Shown here: positions 7,046 to 15,750 of the stretch, one piece after another
Position numbering within the stretch: position 1 is the first letter of the stretch
Layout of the letters: each line of letters starts with the position of its first letter
Assembly (NCBI RefSeq): GCF_017377715.1
Contig: NZ_JAFVMF010000008.1
Location: forward strand, 1-64,000
From: Acetobacter sacchari
GTDB lineage: Bacteria; Pseudomonadota; Alphaproteobacteria; Acetobacterales; Acetobacteraceae
Reading direction: 5' to 3'
DNA length: 64,000 nt
Program-made: the position numbers and the translations under genes
Notes under the pieces: generated by a model
Told to the model about the DNA's origin: nothing
Database searches by the model: none
What the model saw: only the letters and a program-made list of their open reading frames with translations

Positions 7046-9265
7046 ATGACGACCCGTATCGAGATCGGTTCGATTAGCGTGGACCAAGGGCTCCACGCCT
7101 TCATCAACACCGAAGTCCTGCCAGGAACCGACGTTTCGGCGGCGACGTTCTGGAGCGGGTTGGCTGGTCTGGTCGAGACCTTCGGGCCTAAAATCAGGGA
7201 GGCTCTTGAAGCCCGCGATCAGTTGCAGGACAGGATCGACGCATTCTTCGGGGAAAACCCTGGCGCCGACGCTGACAGTCAGGTCGGATTTCTGCGCGAG
7301 ATAGGGTATATCGAGCGCGAACCCAACGATTTTACGGTGTCGACAGACAGTCTCGATGATGAAATCGGGCGGGTGGCCGGACCGCAGCTCGTCGTGCCGG
7401 TGAATAACGCCCGTTACGCGCTGAACGCCGCGAATGCGCGGTGGGGCAGCCTGTATGATGCGTTCTATGGAACCGACGCGCTGTCGCAGTCAGCGCCGCT
7501 GACTCCGGGCAAGGCCTATAACGAACTGCGTGGCCGCGCGGTTGTGCAGCGCGTGCGCCTGTTTCTCGATGAGACGACGCCTCTTCTGTTCGGAAGTCAT
7601 GTGGACGTGACGGGCTATTATGTCCGTCATGGCGAACTGCACGCGAAGCTCGAATGCGGTCGCACCACCGGGCTGCGGAGCCCCACCCAGTTCGCGGGAT
7701 TCGCAGGGGAGGCGGGCGAACCGACCGTTGTGTTGCTGCGCAATCACGGGCTGCACATAGAACTGCGCTTCGACCGGGCTTCGGCTGTTGGCAAAACCGA
7801 CAAGGCTGGCGTCGCGGATGTGATTCTTGAGTCCGCCCTCACGACAATCATGGATTGTGAGGACAGTGTTTCTGCTGTCGACGCTGAGGACAAGGTTCGC
7901 GTCTATCGCAACTGGCTCGGTCTTATGCGCGGTGAACTGACCGCGGAAGTGCCGCGCGGCGACAAGGTCGTGACGCGCAGGCTTGCTTCTGATCGCACCT
8001 ATATCGGCACGGACGGCGCGCCGTTCACGCTGCCGGGTCGTAGCCTGCTTCTCGCCCGCACGGTCGGACACCATATGACCACCGACGCGGTGCTCGATGC
8101 AGGACTGGATGAAGCGCCGGAAGGCGTAATCGACGCAGCAGTGCTGGCTCTGATTGGTCTGCACGATCTGCGCAGTGAGCGGACGACGCGCAACAGCCGG
8201 GCCGGTTCGATCTATATCGTGCGCCCCAAGATGCACGGCTCGCACGAAGTGGCGCTGTCCGACGGCGTTTTCGCCGCGATCGAAGACATGCTGTCGCTGC
8301 CGCGCAATACCATCAAAATGGGTGTGATGGACGAGGAGCGCCGTACCAGCGTCAATCTCGCCGCGTGTCTGCACGCAGCGCGCGAGAGGGTCGTGTTCAT
8401 CAATACCGGCTTCCTCGACCGGACGGGTGACGAAATCCACTCATGCATGAAGGCCGGGCCGGTCGTCCGCAAGGGCGACATGAAAGCCACGGCCTGGATC
8501 AAGGCGTATGAGAAACGCAATGTTGCAATTGGCATCAGGAGCGGCTTGACCGTTGGTCCCGACGGCCACGGCCAGATCGGCAAGGGCATGTGGGCCATGC
8601 CCGATCGCATGGAGGACATGCTGGAGCAGAAGGGCGCACAGCTTCGCGCCGGGGCGTGCACCGCCTGGGTGCCGTCTCCGACGGCCGCCACATTGCATGC
8701 GCTGCATTATCACGAGGTCGACGTCGCGGCGGCGCAGCGCGAATTACGACACGAGCCTGCGGCCCCGCTGTCGGAATTGTTAACCCTGCCGCTGGCTGGC
8801 GGACGGTCCTGGTCCGAGATGGAGATCGCGCACGAACTCGACACGAACCTGCAAAGCATTCTGGGTTACGTGGTGCGCTGGGTCGATCTGGGCGTCGGAT
8901 GCTCCAAGGTGCCCGACATGAACAATGTCGGCCTTATGGAAGACCGCGCAACGCTCCGCATCTCTGCGCAGCATGTCGCAAACTGGCTGATGCACGGTGT
9001 CGTTTCACAAGATCAGGTTGAAAATGCGTTCACGCGTATGGCCCGCATCGTCGATCAGCAGAACGAAGGTGAGCCGGGTTATCGTCCGCTGGTAGCGAAC
9101 ACGGAAGGGCCTGCGTTCATGGCGGCGAAAGACCTTGTGTTTCGCGGCGCAGAGCAGCCGAACGGCTACACGGAGGCGATCCTGCATCGTCGCCGCCGGG
9201 AAGCGAAGCGTCGCGACACCATGGAGGCGACGCAGGACGTGACAGTCGGGTTTGCAGCAGGCTGA
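7046..9265 (+). CDS. glcB: malate synthase G
   Basis: Condenses glyoxylate with acetyl-CoA to malate, the second step of the glyoxylate shunt. The protein is 739 aa, close to E. coli GlcB (723). Visible family motifs are IVRPKMHGSHEVALS, MGVMDEERRTSVNLAACL, CTAWVPSPTAATLHALHYH and the late MEDRATLRIS stretch with the catalytic Asp. The frame is open from 6935, but the ATG at 7046 has GGGAG eight bases upstream and matches the family N-terminus (MTTRIEIGSISVDQGL). It is divergent from the ScfR/RamB-like regulator and followed by lrgA and lrgB. Isocitrate lyase lies 4 kb further on. Confidence 0.97.
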   Translation: MTTRIEIGSISVDQGLHAFINTEVLPGTDVSAATFWSGLAGLVETFGPKIREALEARDQLQDRIDAFFGENPGADADSQVGFLREIGYIEREPNDFTVSTDSLDDEIGRVAGPQLVVPVNNARYALNAANARWGSLYDAFYGTDALSQSAPLTPGKAYNELRGRAVVQRVRLFLDETTPLLFGSHVDVTGYYVRHGELHAKLECGRTTGLRSPTQFAGFAGEAGEPTVVLLRNHGLHIELRFDRASAVGKTDKAGVADVILESALTTIMDCEDSVSAVDAEDKVRVYRNWLGLMRGELTAEVPRGDKVVTRRLASDRTYIGTDGAPFTLPGRSLLLARTVGHHMTTDAVLDAGLDEAPEGVIDAAVLALIGLHDLRSERTTRNSRAGSIYIVRPKMHGSHEVALSDGVFAAIEDMLSLPRNTIKMGVMDEERRTSVNLAACLHAARERVVFINTGFLDRTGDEIHSCMKAGPVVRKGDMKATAWIKAYEKRNVAIGIRSGLTVGPDGHGQIGKGMWAMPDRMEDMLEQKGAQLRAGACTAWVPSPTAATLHALHYHEVDVAAAQRELRHEPAAPLSELLTLPLAGGRSWSEMEIAHELDTNLQSILGYVVRWVDLGVGCSKVPDMNNVGLMEDRATLRISAQHVANWLMHGVVSQDQVENAFTRMARIVDQQNEGEPGYRPLVANTEGPAFMAAKDLVFRGAEQPNGYTEAILHRRRREAKRRDTMEATQDVTVGFAAG

Positions 9266-9333
9266 AAGCTGGGTAAGGGCGAGCTGATCGTGTCGGCCGG
9301 TCGGGGTTTCGCTATGCGGTCCCGATTGCGTGG

Positions 9334-9359
9334 CCGTCCTCGTCGCGCGACAAGGACGG
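9334..9359 (+). terminator. stem-loop downstream of glcB
   Basis: CCGTCCT (9334-9340) pairs with AGGACGG (9353-9359), continued inside by GTCG/CGAC with a single mismatch. No clear T-run follows. It may be a terminator or processing site between glcB and lrgAB. Confidence 0.4.
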
Positions 9360-9467
9360 ACGCCCCTTCGTCACCCCATAGGCTCCTGCCGTGGTTAATC
9401 GTCGGCGGGGGCTGCCGTGCGCCGCTTCGCTGGCCTTGGGAAGTCAACTCCAGCCGTGAAGTGGTCC

Positions 9468-9896
9468 ATGCCGGAAGCCTTCCTTACCCTTCTCCTCTTT
9501 CAGCTTATTGGCGTCATTGCGCAACGTGCGCTGACTCTGCCGATACCGGGTCCGGTTATCGGGATGTTTCTGCTCGCCGGGACGTTGCTCTGGCGCAAGT
9601 CACGGCAGACGCTTGCGTCTGACGATGCGGACGCTGCTGAAGCTCCGGCTGCATCGCCAGCGCTTTCGTCGCTGGCGCGGTCTTTGATCGCATGTCTCGG
9701 CCTGTTGTTCGTCCCTGCCGGGGTTGGCCTTGTCACCGAACTGCCGGTTCTGGGCGCCAACGTCGTGCCGATCGTTGCTTCCTTGTTCGGATCTACGGTT
9801 TTGGGATTGCTGGTGACGGCCTTTGTCATGCACCGGGCGACGCATGATGCGCCTGCGCCGGAGCAGGTCTCCGATGCCGACGGGCAGGTGCTCTGA
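9468..9896 (+). CDS. LrgA/CidA family membrane protein
   Basis: A small integral membrane protein of the LrgA/CidA (holin-like) family, about 142 aa with four likely transmembrane segments. The PIPGPVIGMFLL and LLFVPAGVGLV stretches are family signatures. The frame is open from 9417; I choose the ATG at 9468 because it starts directly before the first membrane helix, with an in-frame GTG at 9456 as an alternative. It is separated from lrgB by 3 bp. LrgAB systems were first described as murein hydrolase regulators; homologues also carry pyruvate (B. subtilis PftAB) or glycolate/glycerate (plant PLGG1). Position after glcB makes a C2/C3 acid transport role attractive but unproven. Confidence 0.85.
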   Translation: MPEAFLTLLLFQLIGVIAQRALTLPIPGPVIGMFLLAGTLLWRKSRQTLASDDADAAEAPAASPALSSLARSLIACLGLLFVPAGVGLVTELPVLGANVVPIVASLFGSTVLGLLVTAFVMHRATHDAPAPEQVSDADGQVL

Positions 9897-9899
9897 CTT

Positions 9900-10646
9900 A
9901 TGGCGGACAGGTTTTTTGCATTCATTCACAATGTCTACGCGCAGGCGATTCCATCTCCTGACACAGAGACTCTGTTCTGGTTGTGCGCGACAATCGCCGC
10001 CTTCGTGGTCGGCATGCGTATCCAGATCCACCTGAAACGGGCTCCGTGGGCCAACCCGGTGCTGTTCGCGATAGTCGTCATTTCGACGGCGTTATTTGTC
10101 ACGAAAACGCCTTACGACGCCTATTTTCGAAGTGTAAAGATCATCCATTTTCTGCTCGGGCCCGCTACGGTCGCGCTCGCGATTCCGCTCGCGGACTCCA
10201 TCCGGCAGGTGACGCGGAGCCTGCCTGCCATGGTGTTGGCCCTGCTTGCTGGTTCGGTAACCTCTGTGGTCAGCGGCGTTCTTTTGGTCGTCGCGTTTGG
10301 CGGCAGCCATGAAGTGGCGCTGTCGATGGCGCCAAAAGCCGTGACAACGCCTATAGCTATAGCCATCACGCAGCAGATCGGCGGCACGCCGGCACTTACT
10401 GCCGCCTTCGCTATTCTTGGCGGGATCATTGCGGCCATGATCGGAGAAACGACGCTACGTCGTCTGGGAATCCATGACTGGCGCGCCCATGGTCTTGCGG
10501 CGGGAATAGCGGGTAGCGGCATCGCTGCGGCGCAGGTGGCGCAACGTGATCCGGTAGGCGCGGCGTTTGCGGCGCTGGGCATCGGATTGAACGGGTTGGT
10601 GACTGCGATCATCGTGCCTTTGCTGCTGTATATCCTGCCGGGGTAA
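9900..10646 (+). CDS. LrgB family membrane protein
   Basis: A 248-residue multi-helix membrane protein of the LrgB/CidB family. Signature stretches are KIIHFLLGPATVALAIPL, APKAVTTPIAIAIT and HGLAAGIAGSGIAAAQVAQRDPVGAAFAALGIGLNG. It starts 3 bp after lrgA and is almost certainly co-translated with it. Both parts are fused in the plant plastid glycolate/glycerate transporter, and in bacteria LrgAB-type pairs have been linked to pyruvate uptake as well as to autolysis control. Neighbouring malate synthase suggests transport of a small carboxylic acid. Confidence 0.9.
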   Translation: MADRFFAFIHNVYAQAIPSPDTETLFWLCATIAAFVVGMRIQIHLKRAPWANPVLFAIVVISTALFVTKTPYDAYFRSVKIIHFLLGPATVALAIPLADSIRQVTRSLPAMVLALLAGSVTSVVSGVLLVVAFGGSHEVALSMAPKAVTTPIAIAITQQIGGTPALTAAFAILGGIIAAMIGETTLRRLGIHDWRAHGLAAGIAGSGIAAAQVAQRDPVGAAFAALGIGLNGLVTAIIVPLLLYILPG

Positions 10647-10912
10647 TAGCTGGTTTTATAAGTGACACAGCGAGAAAATTATAGAGCCGGGCGCTCATCC
10701 GGCTTGGGTAAACGCGTTTGCGGCGAACATCCGTTTAAAATTGTTGGGGAGTGATATGCCGCGAGGCAGGGTTCATGCCGGATACGTGGGTGGATTGAAG
10801 CGCGTGGTCGGGCAGCCGCTCACCTCGTGATTTTGACAGACGTTCTTGATGTGCATTTATTAGGAAAAGATTTCTGTAATTATTTTCCGTGCATTCTTTT
10901 GGGCGGTGGTCG
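10647..10912. other. A+T-rich gap between lrgB and the next small gene
   Basis: No gene supported. Base composition drops in G+C towards 10730-10910. A 90-codon minus-strand frame across this region lacks a ribosome site and is rejected. Confidence 0.3.
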
Positions 10913-11329
10913 ATGTCGGTAAATTTTATCAGGCTAAGAGAATGCAACGTCGTTTGCTGCGAAGACGTGCGAACGGAGAAGAGCGGGAAGGATATTCTGA
11001 TAGGCACATTGCATGGGCATATCTTCCCTAATAATCCAGCGGCGCCTGTGTCGTTTTGGTTGTGGATTCACTATTGCCTGCCCTCTCCCTGGAAGGGATT
11101 TATATTTTTGCGGTTGATCTCTGGTGAGGAGATTATAGATAGCGGGCGCTTTGATTTTCGTCGCGTCGCTTATGAGGAAGGATGCCTCAGATGGAAAGTG
11201 ACGGGCATAAAGTCGTCTGTCGAAAGAAAAATCCTGTTTCAATATTCTCTTTCGGATGATGCTGCGACACCAGGAGTATGGATTGACGCGAAGACGATGT
11301 CGGTCGGACCTCGGCCTTTATCGGTATGA
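10913..11329 (+). CDS. hypothetical protein, resembles the DUF6941 family
   Basis: A protein of about 138 residues. The pattern CCEDVRTEKSGKDILIGTLHGHIFPNNPAAPVSFWLW resembles DUF6941-type proteins (Cys/Asp-Asp-Val-Arg, then Lys, then Leu-Ile-Gly, then Phe-Pro-Ala). No catalytic role is known. No signal peptide or membrane helix. The frame is open from 10889, but the ATG at 10913 follows a GGGCGG stretch and gives the family-like start. The gene and its upstream region are clearly less G+C-rich than the neighbours, which hints at acquisition. It converges with the LysR gene at 11366. Confidence 0.5.
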   Translation: MSVNFIRLRECNVVCCEDVRTEKSGKDILIGTLHGHIFPNNPAAPVSFWLWIHYCLPSPWKGFIFLRLISGEEIIDSGRFDFRRVAYEEGCLRWKVTGIKSSVERKILFQYSLSDDAATPGVWIDAKTMSVGPRPLSV

Positions 11330-11365
11330 CGCCATGCGGTTTGTCGATTCCTGACAACGGGGGCA

Positions 11366-12277
11366 TCAACGTGATCCGTACGGACCCGCGCGAATGAAGT
11401 CGACAAAAGCGCGGAGAGGCGGAGGCAGGCGCCGCCGTCCAGGATAGTAGAGGTAGGGGCCGCTGAAACTCTGCCACCACGGTTCGAGAACGGGCGTCAG
11501 AGTTTTGTTGTCGAAGTAAGGTTGCAGCCAGTCTTCGAAAAAATGAATGACGCCAAGCCCGCGTACGGCGGCGTCGATGGCGAGGTCAACGCCGCCGCTG
11601 ATCTGGACGAGCAGGGGTCCTTTCGGATCGATGGTTACAATTTCGTCGTCTTTCTCGAATTCCCATAATGGAGTGTGGCCGCTCGGAAAGCGGCCGCGCA
11701 AGCACGCGTGGCCGAGCAGGTCGCTCGGGCGTTCGGGGCGTCCGCGCTCCACCAGATAGGCGGGTGACGCAGCCGTCGCCACGCGTTGGGCGCGCGGGCC
11801 GATTGGGACGGCGATCATGTCCTGCTCCAGACGCTCGTCATAGCGAATGCCAGCGTCGCATCCCGCCGCCAGCACGTCCACGAAGCTTTCCTCGACGATG
11901 ATCTCAAGCTTGATGTCAGGGTAGGTTTTCAGGAAGGGCGTTATGATCTGTGGCAAAATCAGGCGAGCCGCGCTTGCGGGCACATTGAGCTTGAGGGTCC
12001 CGGCCGGCCGATCCCGAAAGCTGCTGAGTCCATCAAGCGCCGCTTCGACCTCTCCCAACGCCGGGGCCAGGCGTTCAAGGAGGCGCCCGCCCGCCTCGGT
12101 CGGGGTTACGCTGCGCGTCGTTCTGTGCAGTAGCCGCAGGCCCAGCCGGTCTTCAAGGCGGCGGATCGCCTCGCTGAGTGATGAGGCGGACTGGCTGCTT
12201 TGGCGCGCGCCTTCACGAAATCCTCCTGCCCGACAGATTGTCACAAATGCCTGCAAGTCCTGAAGTTCGGTCGTCAT
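11366..12277 (-). CDS. LysR-type transcriptional regulator
   Basis: A 303-residue LTTR with an N-terminal HTH (DLQAFVTICRAGGFREGAR, SASSLSEAIRRLEDRLGL) and an effector-binding domain ending GPYLYYPGRRRLPPPLRAF, the same C-terminal pattern as the regulator at 3944. It is divergent from an aldo/keto reductase gene with 99 bp between the starts, so that gene is its probable target. Effector unknown. Confidence 0.92.
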   Translation of the reverse strand: MTTELQDLQAFVTICRAGGFREGARQSSQSASSLSEAIRRLEDRLGLRLLHRTTRSVTPTEAGGRLLERLAPALGEVEAALDGLSSFRDRPAGTLKLNVPASAARLILPQIITPFLKTYPDIKLEIIVEESFVDVLAAGCDAGIRYDERLEQDMIAVPIGPRAQRVATAASPAYLVERGRPERPSDLLGHACLRGRFPSGHTPLWEFEKDDEIVTIDPKGPLLVQISGGVDLAIDAAVRGLGVIHFFEDWLQPYFDNKTLTPVLEPWWQSFSGPYLYYPGRRRLPPPLRAFVDFIRAGPYGSR

Positions 12278-12376
12278 TGTCCTGATTTCCGCACGGCCTG
12301 TGCATATTATGACGTATTATCGAGCAATCGGAAAGAACGCATAGTTTTCTCTGCATTCTTGTCTGGAGAGCGAAAA
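12278..12376. promoter_or_regulatory. divergent promoter region, LysR / aldo-keto reductase
   Basis: A 99-bp shared region between divergent genes with A+T-rich repeats TATTAT at about 12307 and 12316. No perfect LysR box was identified; the assignment rests on layout. Confidence 0.35.
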
Positions 12377-13243
12377 ATGGCGGATATCAAAGACTCCGGA
12401 ACGTTTATGCTGGGCGACCGCCCGGTGTTCCGTATGGGGTATGGGGCGATGCAACTCGCGGGGCCTGGCGTATTCGGCCCGCCCAAAAACGTCGAAACTG
12501 CCCGAGCCGTTCTACGTGCGGCGCTGGAAGCGGGCGTCAACCATATCGACACCAGTGATTTTTACGGCCCGCATGTCGTCAATCAATTGATCCGCGAAAC
12601 GCTGTCACCCTATCAGGACGATCTCGTAATCGTCACGAAAGTCGGCGCCAAACGCGGCTCCGACGCTTCATGGAATCTCGCCCAGAGTCCGGCGGAACTG
12701 GTCGATGCAGTTCACGATAATCTGCGCAATCTCGGCCTGGACGTGCTGGACGTCGTGAACATGCGGCTCATGTTCGACATTCACGGCCCTGCTGAGGGTT
12801 CGATTGAGGAACAGTTCACGACGCTCGCCGACCTGCAGCGAAAGGGACTGATCCGGCATCTTGGCCTCAGCAACGCGACGGCGGCCCAGGTCGCTCAGGC
12901 GCAGACAATCGCGCCGGTGGTGTGTGTGCAAAACCAGTACAATCTCGCCCATCGTGAGGACGAACCGCTCATTGCGGAGCTTGAGCGGCAGGGAATAGCT
13001 TACGTCCCGTTCTTTCCGTTGGGCGGCTTTTCTCCGCTTCAGTCGGATAAACTGCACGATGTGGCGAAGCAGCTTGGCGCGACGCCGATGCAGGTTGCGC
13101 TCGCGTGGCTTCTGGCGCGCGCACCGAACCTCCTGCTGATACCCGGCACATCGTCGCTCGGGCATCTGGGAGAGAATTTCGCTGCGGCGTCTATCGTTCT
13201 TCCCGAAAGCGCCTTTGCTTTTCTCGAAGGTATTGCGGGGTAA
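12377..13243 (+). CDS. aldo/keto reductase family oxidoreductase
   Basis: A 288-residue NADPH-dependent reductase of aldehydes or ketones with the (beta/alpha)8 fold. Visible motifs are GYGAMQLAGPG near the start, HIDTSDFYGPH (catalytic Asp and Tyr), IVTKVGAKRG (catalytic Lys) and LLIPGTSSLGHLGENFAA (cofactor phosphate binding near the C-terminus). The overall pattern fits the YdbC-like branch. The frame runs back to 12200, but the ATG at 12377 has GGAGAG six bases upstream. It is divergent from a LysR regulator and ends in a strong terminator region shared with aceA. Physiological substrate unknown. Confidence 0.92.
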   Translation: MADIKDSGTFMLGDRPVFRMGYGAMQLAGPGVFGPPKNVETARAVLRAALEAGVNHIDTSDFYGPHVVNQLIRETLSPYQDDLVIVTKVGAKRGSDASWNLAQSPAELVDAVHDNLRNLGLDVLDVVNMRLMFDIHGPAEGSIEEQFTTLADLQRKGLIRHLGLSNATAAQVAQAQTIAPVVCVQNQYNLAHREDEPLIAELERQGIAYVPFFPLGGFSPLQSDKLHDVAKQLGATPMQVALAWLLARAPNLLLIPGTSSLGHLGENFAAASIVLPESAFAFLEGIAG

Positions 13244-13402
13244 GCGCACAGGGGGGGGCTGGTGGTGCGCGGGCATCCGGGCAGCGTGGGACACATGTAT
13301 GCTGCAAGTATTTTGGAATGCGGCGTGTAAAACGAGGGTACGCCGCATACCGTCAGGTATGGGCGTGCATGCAGCTCCGTTCGTCGTTTATGCAAACGAC
13401 AG

Positions 13403-13435
13403 GAAACCCGGTCTTCACGCGAAAGACCGGGTTTC
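13403..13435 (+). terminator. terminator between the aldo/keto reductase gene and aceA
   Basis: GAAACCCGGTCTT (13403-13415) and AAGACCGGGTTTC (13423-13435) form a perfect 13-bp stem with a 7-nt loop. A T-rich stretch follows at 13450-13463. It lies between convergent genes and probably works in both directions. Confidence 0.7.
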
Positions 13436-13471
13436 GGGCCGGCGACTCTGTTTTTATTTTTATTAGCCGCC

Positions 13472-13500
13472 GTCCTTGACCGTTATTGGACGGTCAGGAC
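13472..13500 (-). terminator. second stem-loop, directly after the aceA stop
   Basis: GTCCTTGACCGT (13472-13483) and ACGGTCAGGAC (13490-13500) pair with one bulged base around a 6-nt loop, 7 bp beyond the aceA stop codon. There is no T-run on the minus strand, so it may protect the mRNA 3' end or act together with the stem at 13403-13435. Confidence 0.45.
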
Positions 13501-13507
13501 TTCCTGA

Positions 13508-15103
13508 TCAGGAGAATTGCCCCATGGTGTTGTGCTTGCCACCCGCCTTAAGGGCGGCTTCTCCTGCAAAATACTCCTTGTGGTCGTCCCCGAGGTCGGA
13601 GCCAGCCATGTTCTGATGCTTGACGCAGGCGACGCCCTGACGGATTTCCGCACGCTGCACGTTCAGAACGTAGCCCAGCATTCCATCTTCGCCGAAGTAG
13701 CGGCTGGACAGGTTGTCGGTCGACAGCGCCGCCGTGTGATACGTCGGCAGGGTGATCAGGTGGTGGAAAATGCCAGCGCGCAGGGCGGCGTCGTGCTGGA
13801 ACGTGCGAATACGGGCGTCAGCTTCTTCCGCCAGCGGGGTGGAGTCATAAGCGTCGGACATGAGGCGCGCGCGATCATAGGCCGAGACGTCGCGTCCGCC
13901 TTCTTTCCACGCGTCGTAAACCTGCTGGCGGAAATTCAGCGTCCAGTTGAAGGACGGCGAGTTGTTGTAAACCAGCTTGGCGTGCGGCACGGCTTCGCGG
14001 ATGCGGTCCATCATGCTGGCGATCTGCTCGACATGCGGCTTTTCCGTTTCGATCCACAGCAGGTCGGCGCCGTTCTGCAGGGCAGTGATGCAGTCCAGCA
14101 CGCAACGGTCGGCGCCGGTGCCCGGGCGGAACTGATACAGGTTGCTCGGCAGACGCTTCGGACGCAGCAGCTTGCCTTCACGGGCGATGATGACGTCGCC
14201 GTCCTGCGTTCCGCCGGAGGTGACGTCGTCGCAATCAAGGAAAGCGTTGTACTGGTCGCCAAGATCTCCCGGCTCGCGGCTGAAGGCGATCTGCTTGGTC
14301 AGGCCAGCGCCAAGGCTGTCGGTGCGGCAGACGATGATGCCGTCTTCGACGCCCAGCTCAAGGAAGGCGTAACGGATGGCGCGCACTTTCGCGAGGAAGT
14401 CCTCGTGCGGCACCGTGACCTTGCCGTCCTGATGGCCGCACTGCTTCTCGTCGGACACCTGATTTTCGATCTGCAGCGCGCAGGCGCCCGCCTCGATCAT
14501 CTTTTTCGCGAGCAGATACGTCGCCTCGGCGTTGCCGAAGCCGGCGTCGATGTCGGCAATGATCGGCACGACATGGGTCTGGTGCCCGTCGATCGTCGCC
14601 TGGATTTCGGCCGCACGACCGGTCTCTCCAGCCTCGCGGGCGGCGTCGAGATCACGGTAAAGCATGCCCAGTTCACGCGCGTCGGCCTGACGCAGGAACG
14701 TGTAAATCTCTTCGATCAGAGCGGGCACGGAGGTCTTCTCGTGCATCGACTGGTCGGGAAGCGGGCCGAATTCCGAGCGCAGGGCCGCGACCATCCAGCC
14801 TGACAGGTAGATGTAACGGCGCTTCGTCGATCCGAAGTGTTTCTTCACGGAAATCATCTGCTGCTGTGCAATGAACCCGTGCCAGGCGCCCAGAGACTGG
14901 GTGTACTGGGTGGGGTCGGCATCGTAAGCAGCCATGTCGCGGCGCATGATTCCGGCCGTGTAGCGGGCGATGTCGAGACCTGTCCGGAACCGGTTCTGCG
15001 AACGCATGCGCTCGACATACTCGGGGTTGATCGCATCCCACGCGCCGTTCTGAGCCTGAATGATCTGCTTGAGCTTCGCGGTTGCCGAATCCTGGTATGA
15101 CAT
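13508..15103 (-). CDS. aceA: isocitrate lyase
   Basis: Cleaves isocitrate to succinate and glyoxylate, the first step of the glyoxylate shunt. The 531-residue length and the catalytic motif KQCGH (220-224, Cys222) match the long subgroup typified by Pseudomonas aeruginosa AceA; the E. coli-type enzyme has KKCGH and is shorter. Other conserved stretches are PIIADIDAGFGN (180-191) and YNNSPSFNW. It is transcribed towards the aldo/keto reductase gene, alone. A nearly perfect palindrome (15199-15217) about 100 bp upstream resembles the sites before the ScfR/RamB-type gene, which suggests shared control with glcB and response to acetate or short acyl-CoA. Confidence 0.97.
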   Translation of the reverse strand: MSYQDSATAKLKQIIQAQNGAWDAINPEYVERMRSQNRFRTGLDIARYTAGIMRRDMAAYDADPTQYTQSLGAWHGFIAQQQMISVKKHFGSTKRRYIYLSGWMVAALRSEFGPLPDQSMHEKTSVPALIEEIYTFLRQADARELGMLYRDLDAAREAGETGRAAEIQATIDGHQTHVVPIIADIDAGFGNAEATYLLAKKMIEAGACALQIENQVSDEKQCGHQDGKVTVPHEDFLAKVRAIRYAFLELGVEDGIIVCRTDSLGAGLTKQIAFSREPGDLGDQYNAFLDCDDVTSGGTQDGDVIIAREGKLLRPKRLPSNLYQFRPGTGADRCVLDCITALQNGADLLWIETEKPHVEQIASMMDRIREAVPHAKLVYNNSPSFNWTLNFRQQVYDAWKEGGRDVSAYDRARLMSDAYDSTPLAEEADARIRTFQHDAALRAGIFHHLITLPTYHTAALSTDNLSSRYFGEDGMLGYVLNVQRAEIRQGVACVKHQNMAGSDLGDDHKEYFAGEAALKAGGKHNTMGQFS

Positions 15104-15198
15104 CTGGCGGTTTCCCTTCTCTGTGGAAGCGTGACTGGCAGATGCTTAACGGTATTGGGGCAGGGCTGGAAGGCGGAAACAGCGGTGCATGATGTATT

Positions 15199-15217
15199 TC
15201 TGTAAATTATTTACAGA
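15199..15217. promoter_or_regulatory. operator-like palindrome upstream of aceA
   Basis: TCTGTAAATTATTTACAGA is a palindrome with 9-nt arms around one central base, 96 bp upstream of the aceA start. Its TGTAAA/TTTACA core is also found in the inverted repeat before the ScfR/RamB-type gene (6395-6412), there with a spacer one base longer. Confidence 0.6.
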
Positions 15218-15750
15218 CGCCGATTTCCAAATGAAAAGATATTTCCAGCGCCGTTGTCGCTGGTATGAGGCGGGCTCGAGCGGCGCGAGGAGGCTGGCTG
15301 CGCCTAGGCGGATCGCAAGGAAGTAAAATATCGACACGCCTGCCCAAGCTCATAACGGCTGTTCGAAGTAGCGAACGACCCCTGCGGCTTTATCACTCTT
15401 GAGGCGGCAGTAATGGGTGTCTAACCATAAAACTGACGCCGTAGGTGGTAAAATTCTGGCGCAAATCCCATCGCAACTAATCGCGTGGGCATGGATTCAG
15501 ACGTAAATCGCCGCCCATGAGAGATTTTTGAGTGCGCCCTGAATATGGCGAAGAATTTTCGCGTCTGTATGTCGCGGTAATCACTTCCGTTTTGCGTGTT
15601 CCGATGCATATACGGTTAGGCCAATCTGTCCACCGCCGACATCGTTCAGACGAGGTGGGACGTACACGTGAAAACTATCGCCAGAATAGACGACTGGAGA
15701 GTTCCGGGTATGTAGATGCATTGTCCACGTCGACCAACTGACAGGTTCCT
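15218..15750. other. intergenic region between aceA and the peptidase operon, no clear gene
   Basis: More than 500 bp with no convincing gene. Short minus-strand frames (62 codons at 15421-15609; a 76-codon frame at 15581-15811 that overlaps the peptidase gene) have no recognisable domain or ribosome site. Composition is less G+C-rich than the flanks, so it may hold decayed coding sequence. Confidence 0.3.

Noticed and set aside
7490..8440. 316-codon minus-strand ORF in glcB
   Set aside because: Antisense to malate synthase; composition of a shadow frame.
13517..14803. 428-codon ORF on the plus strand inside aceA
   Set aside because: It is antisense to a clearly identified isocitrate lyase; long antisense frames arise from high G+C codon bias. 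No ribosome site or domain.
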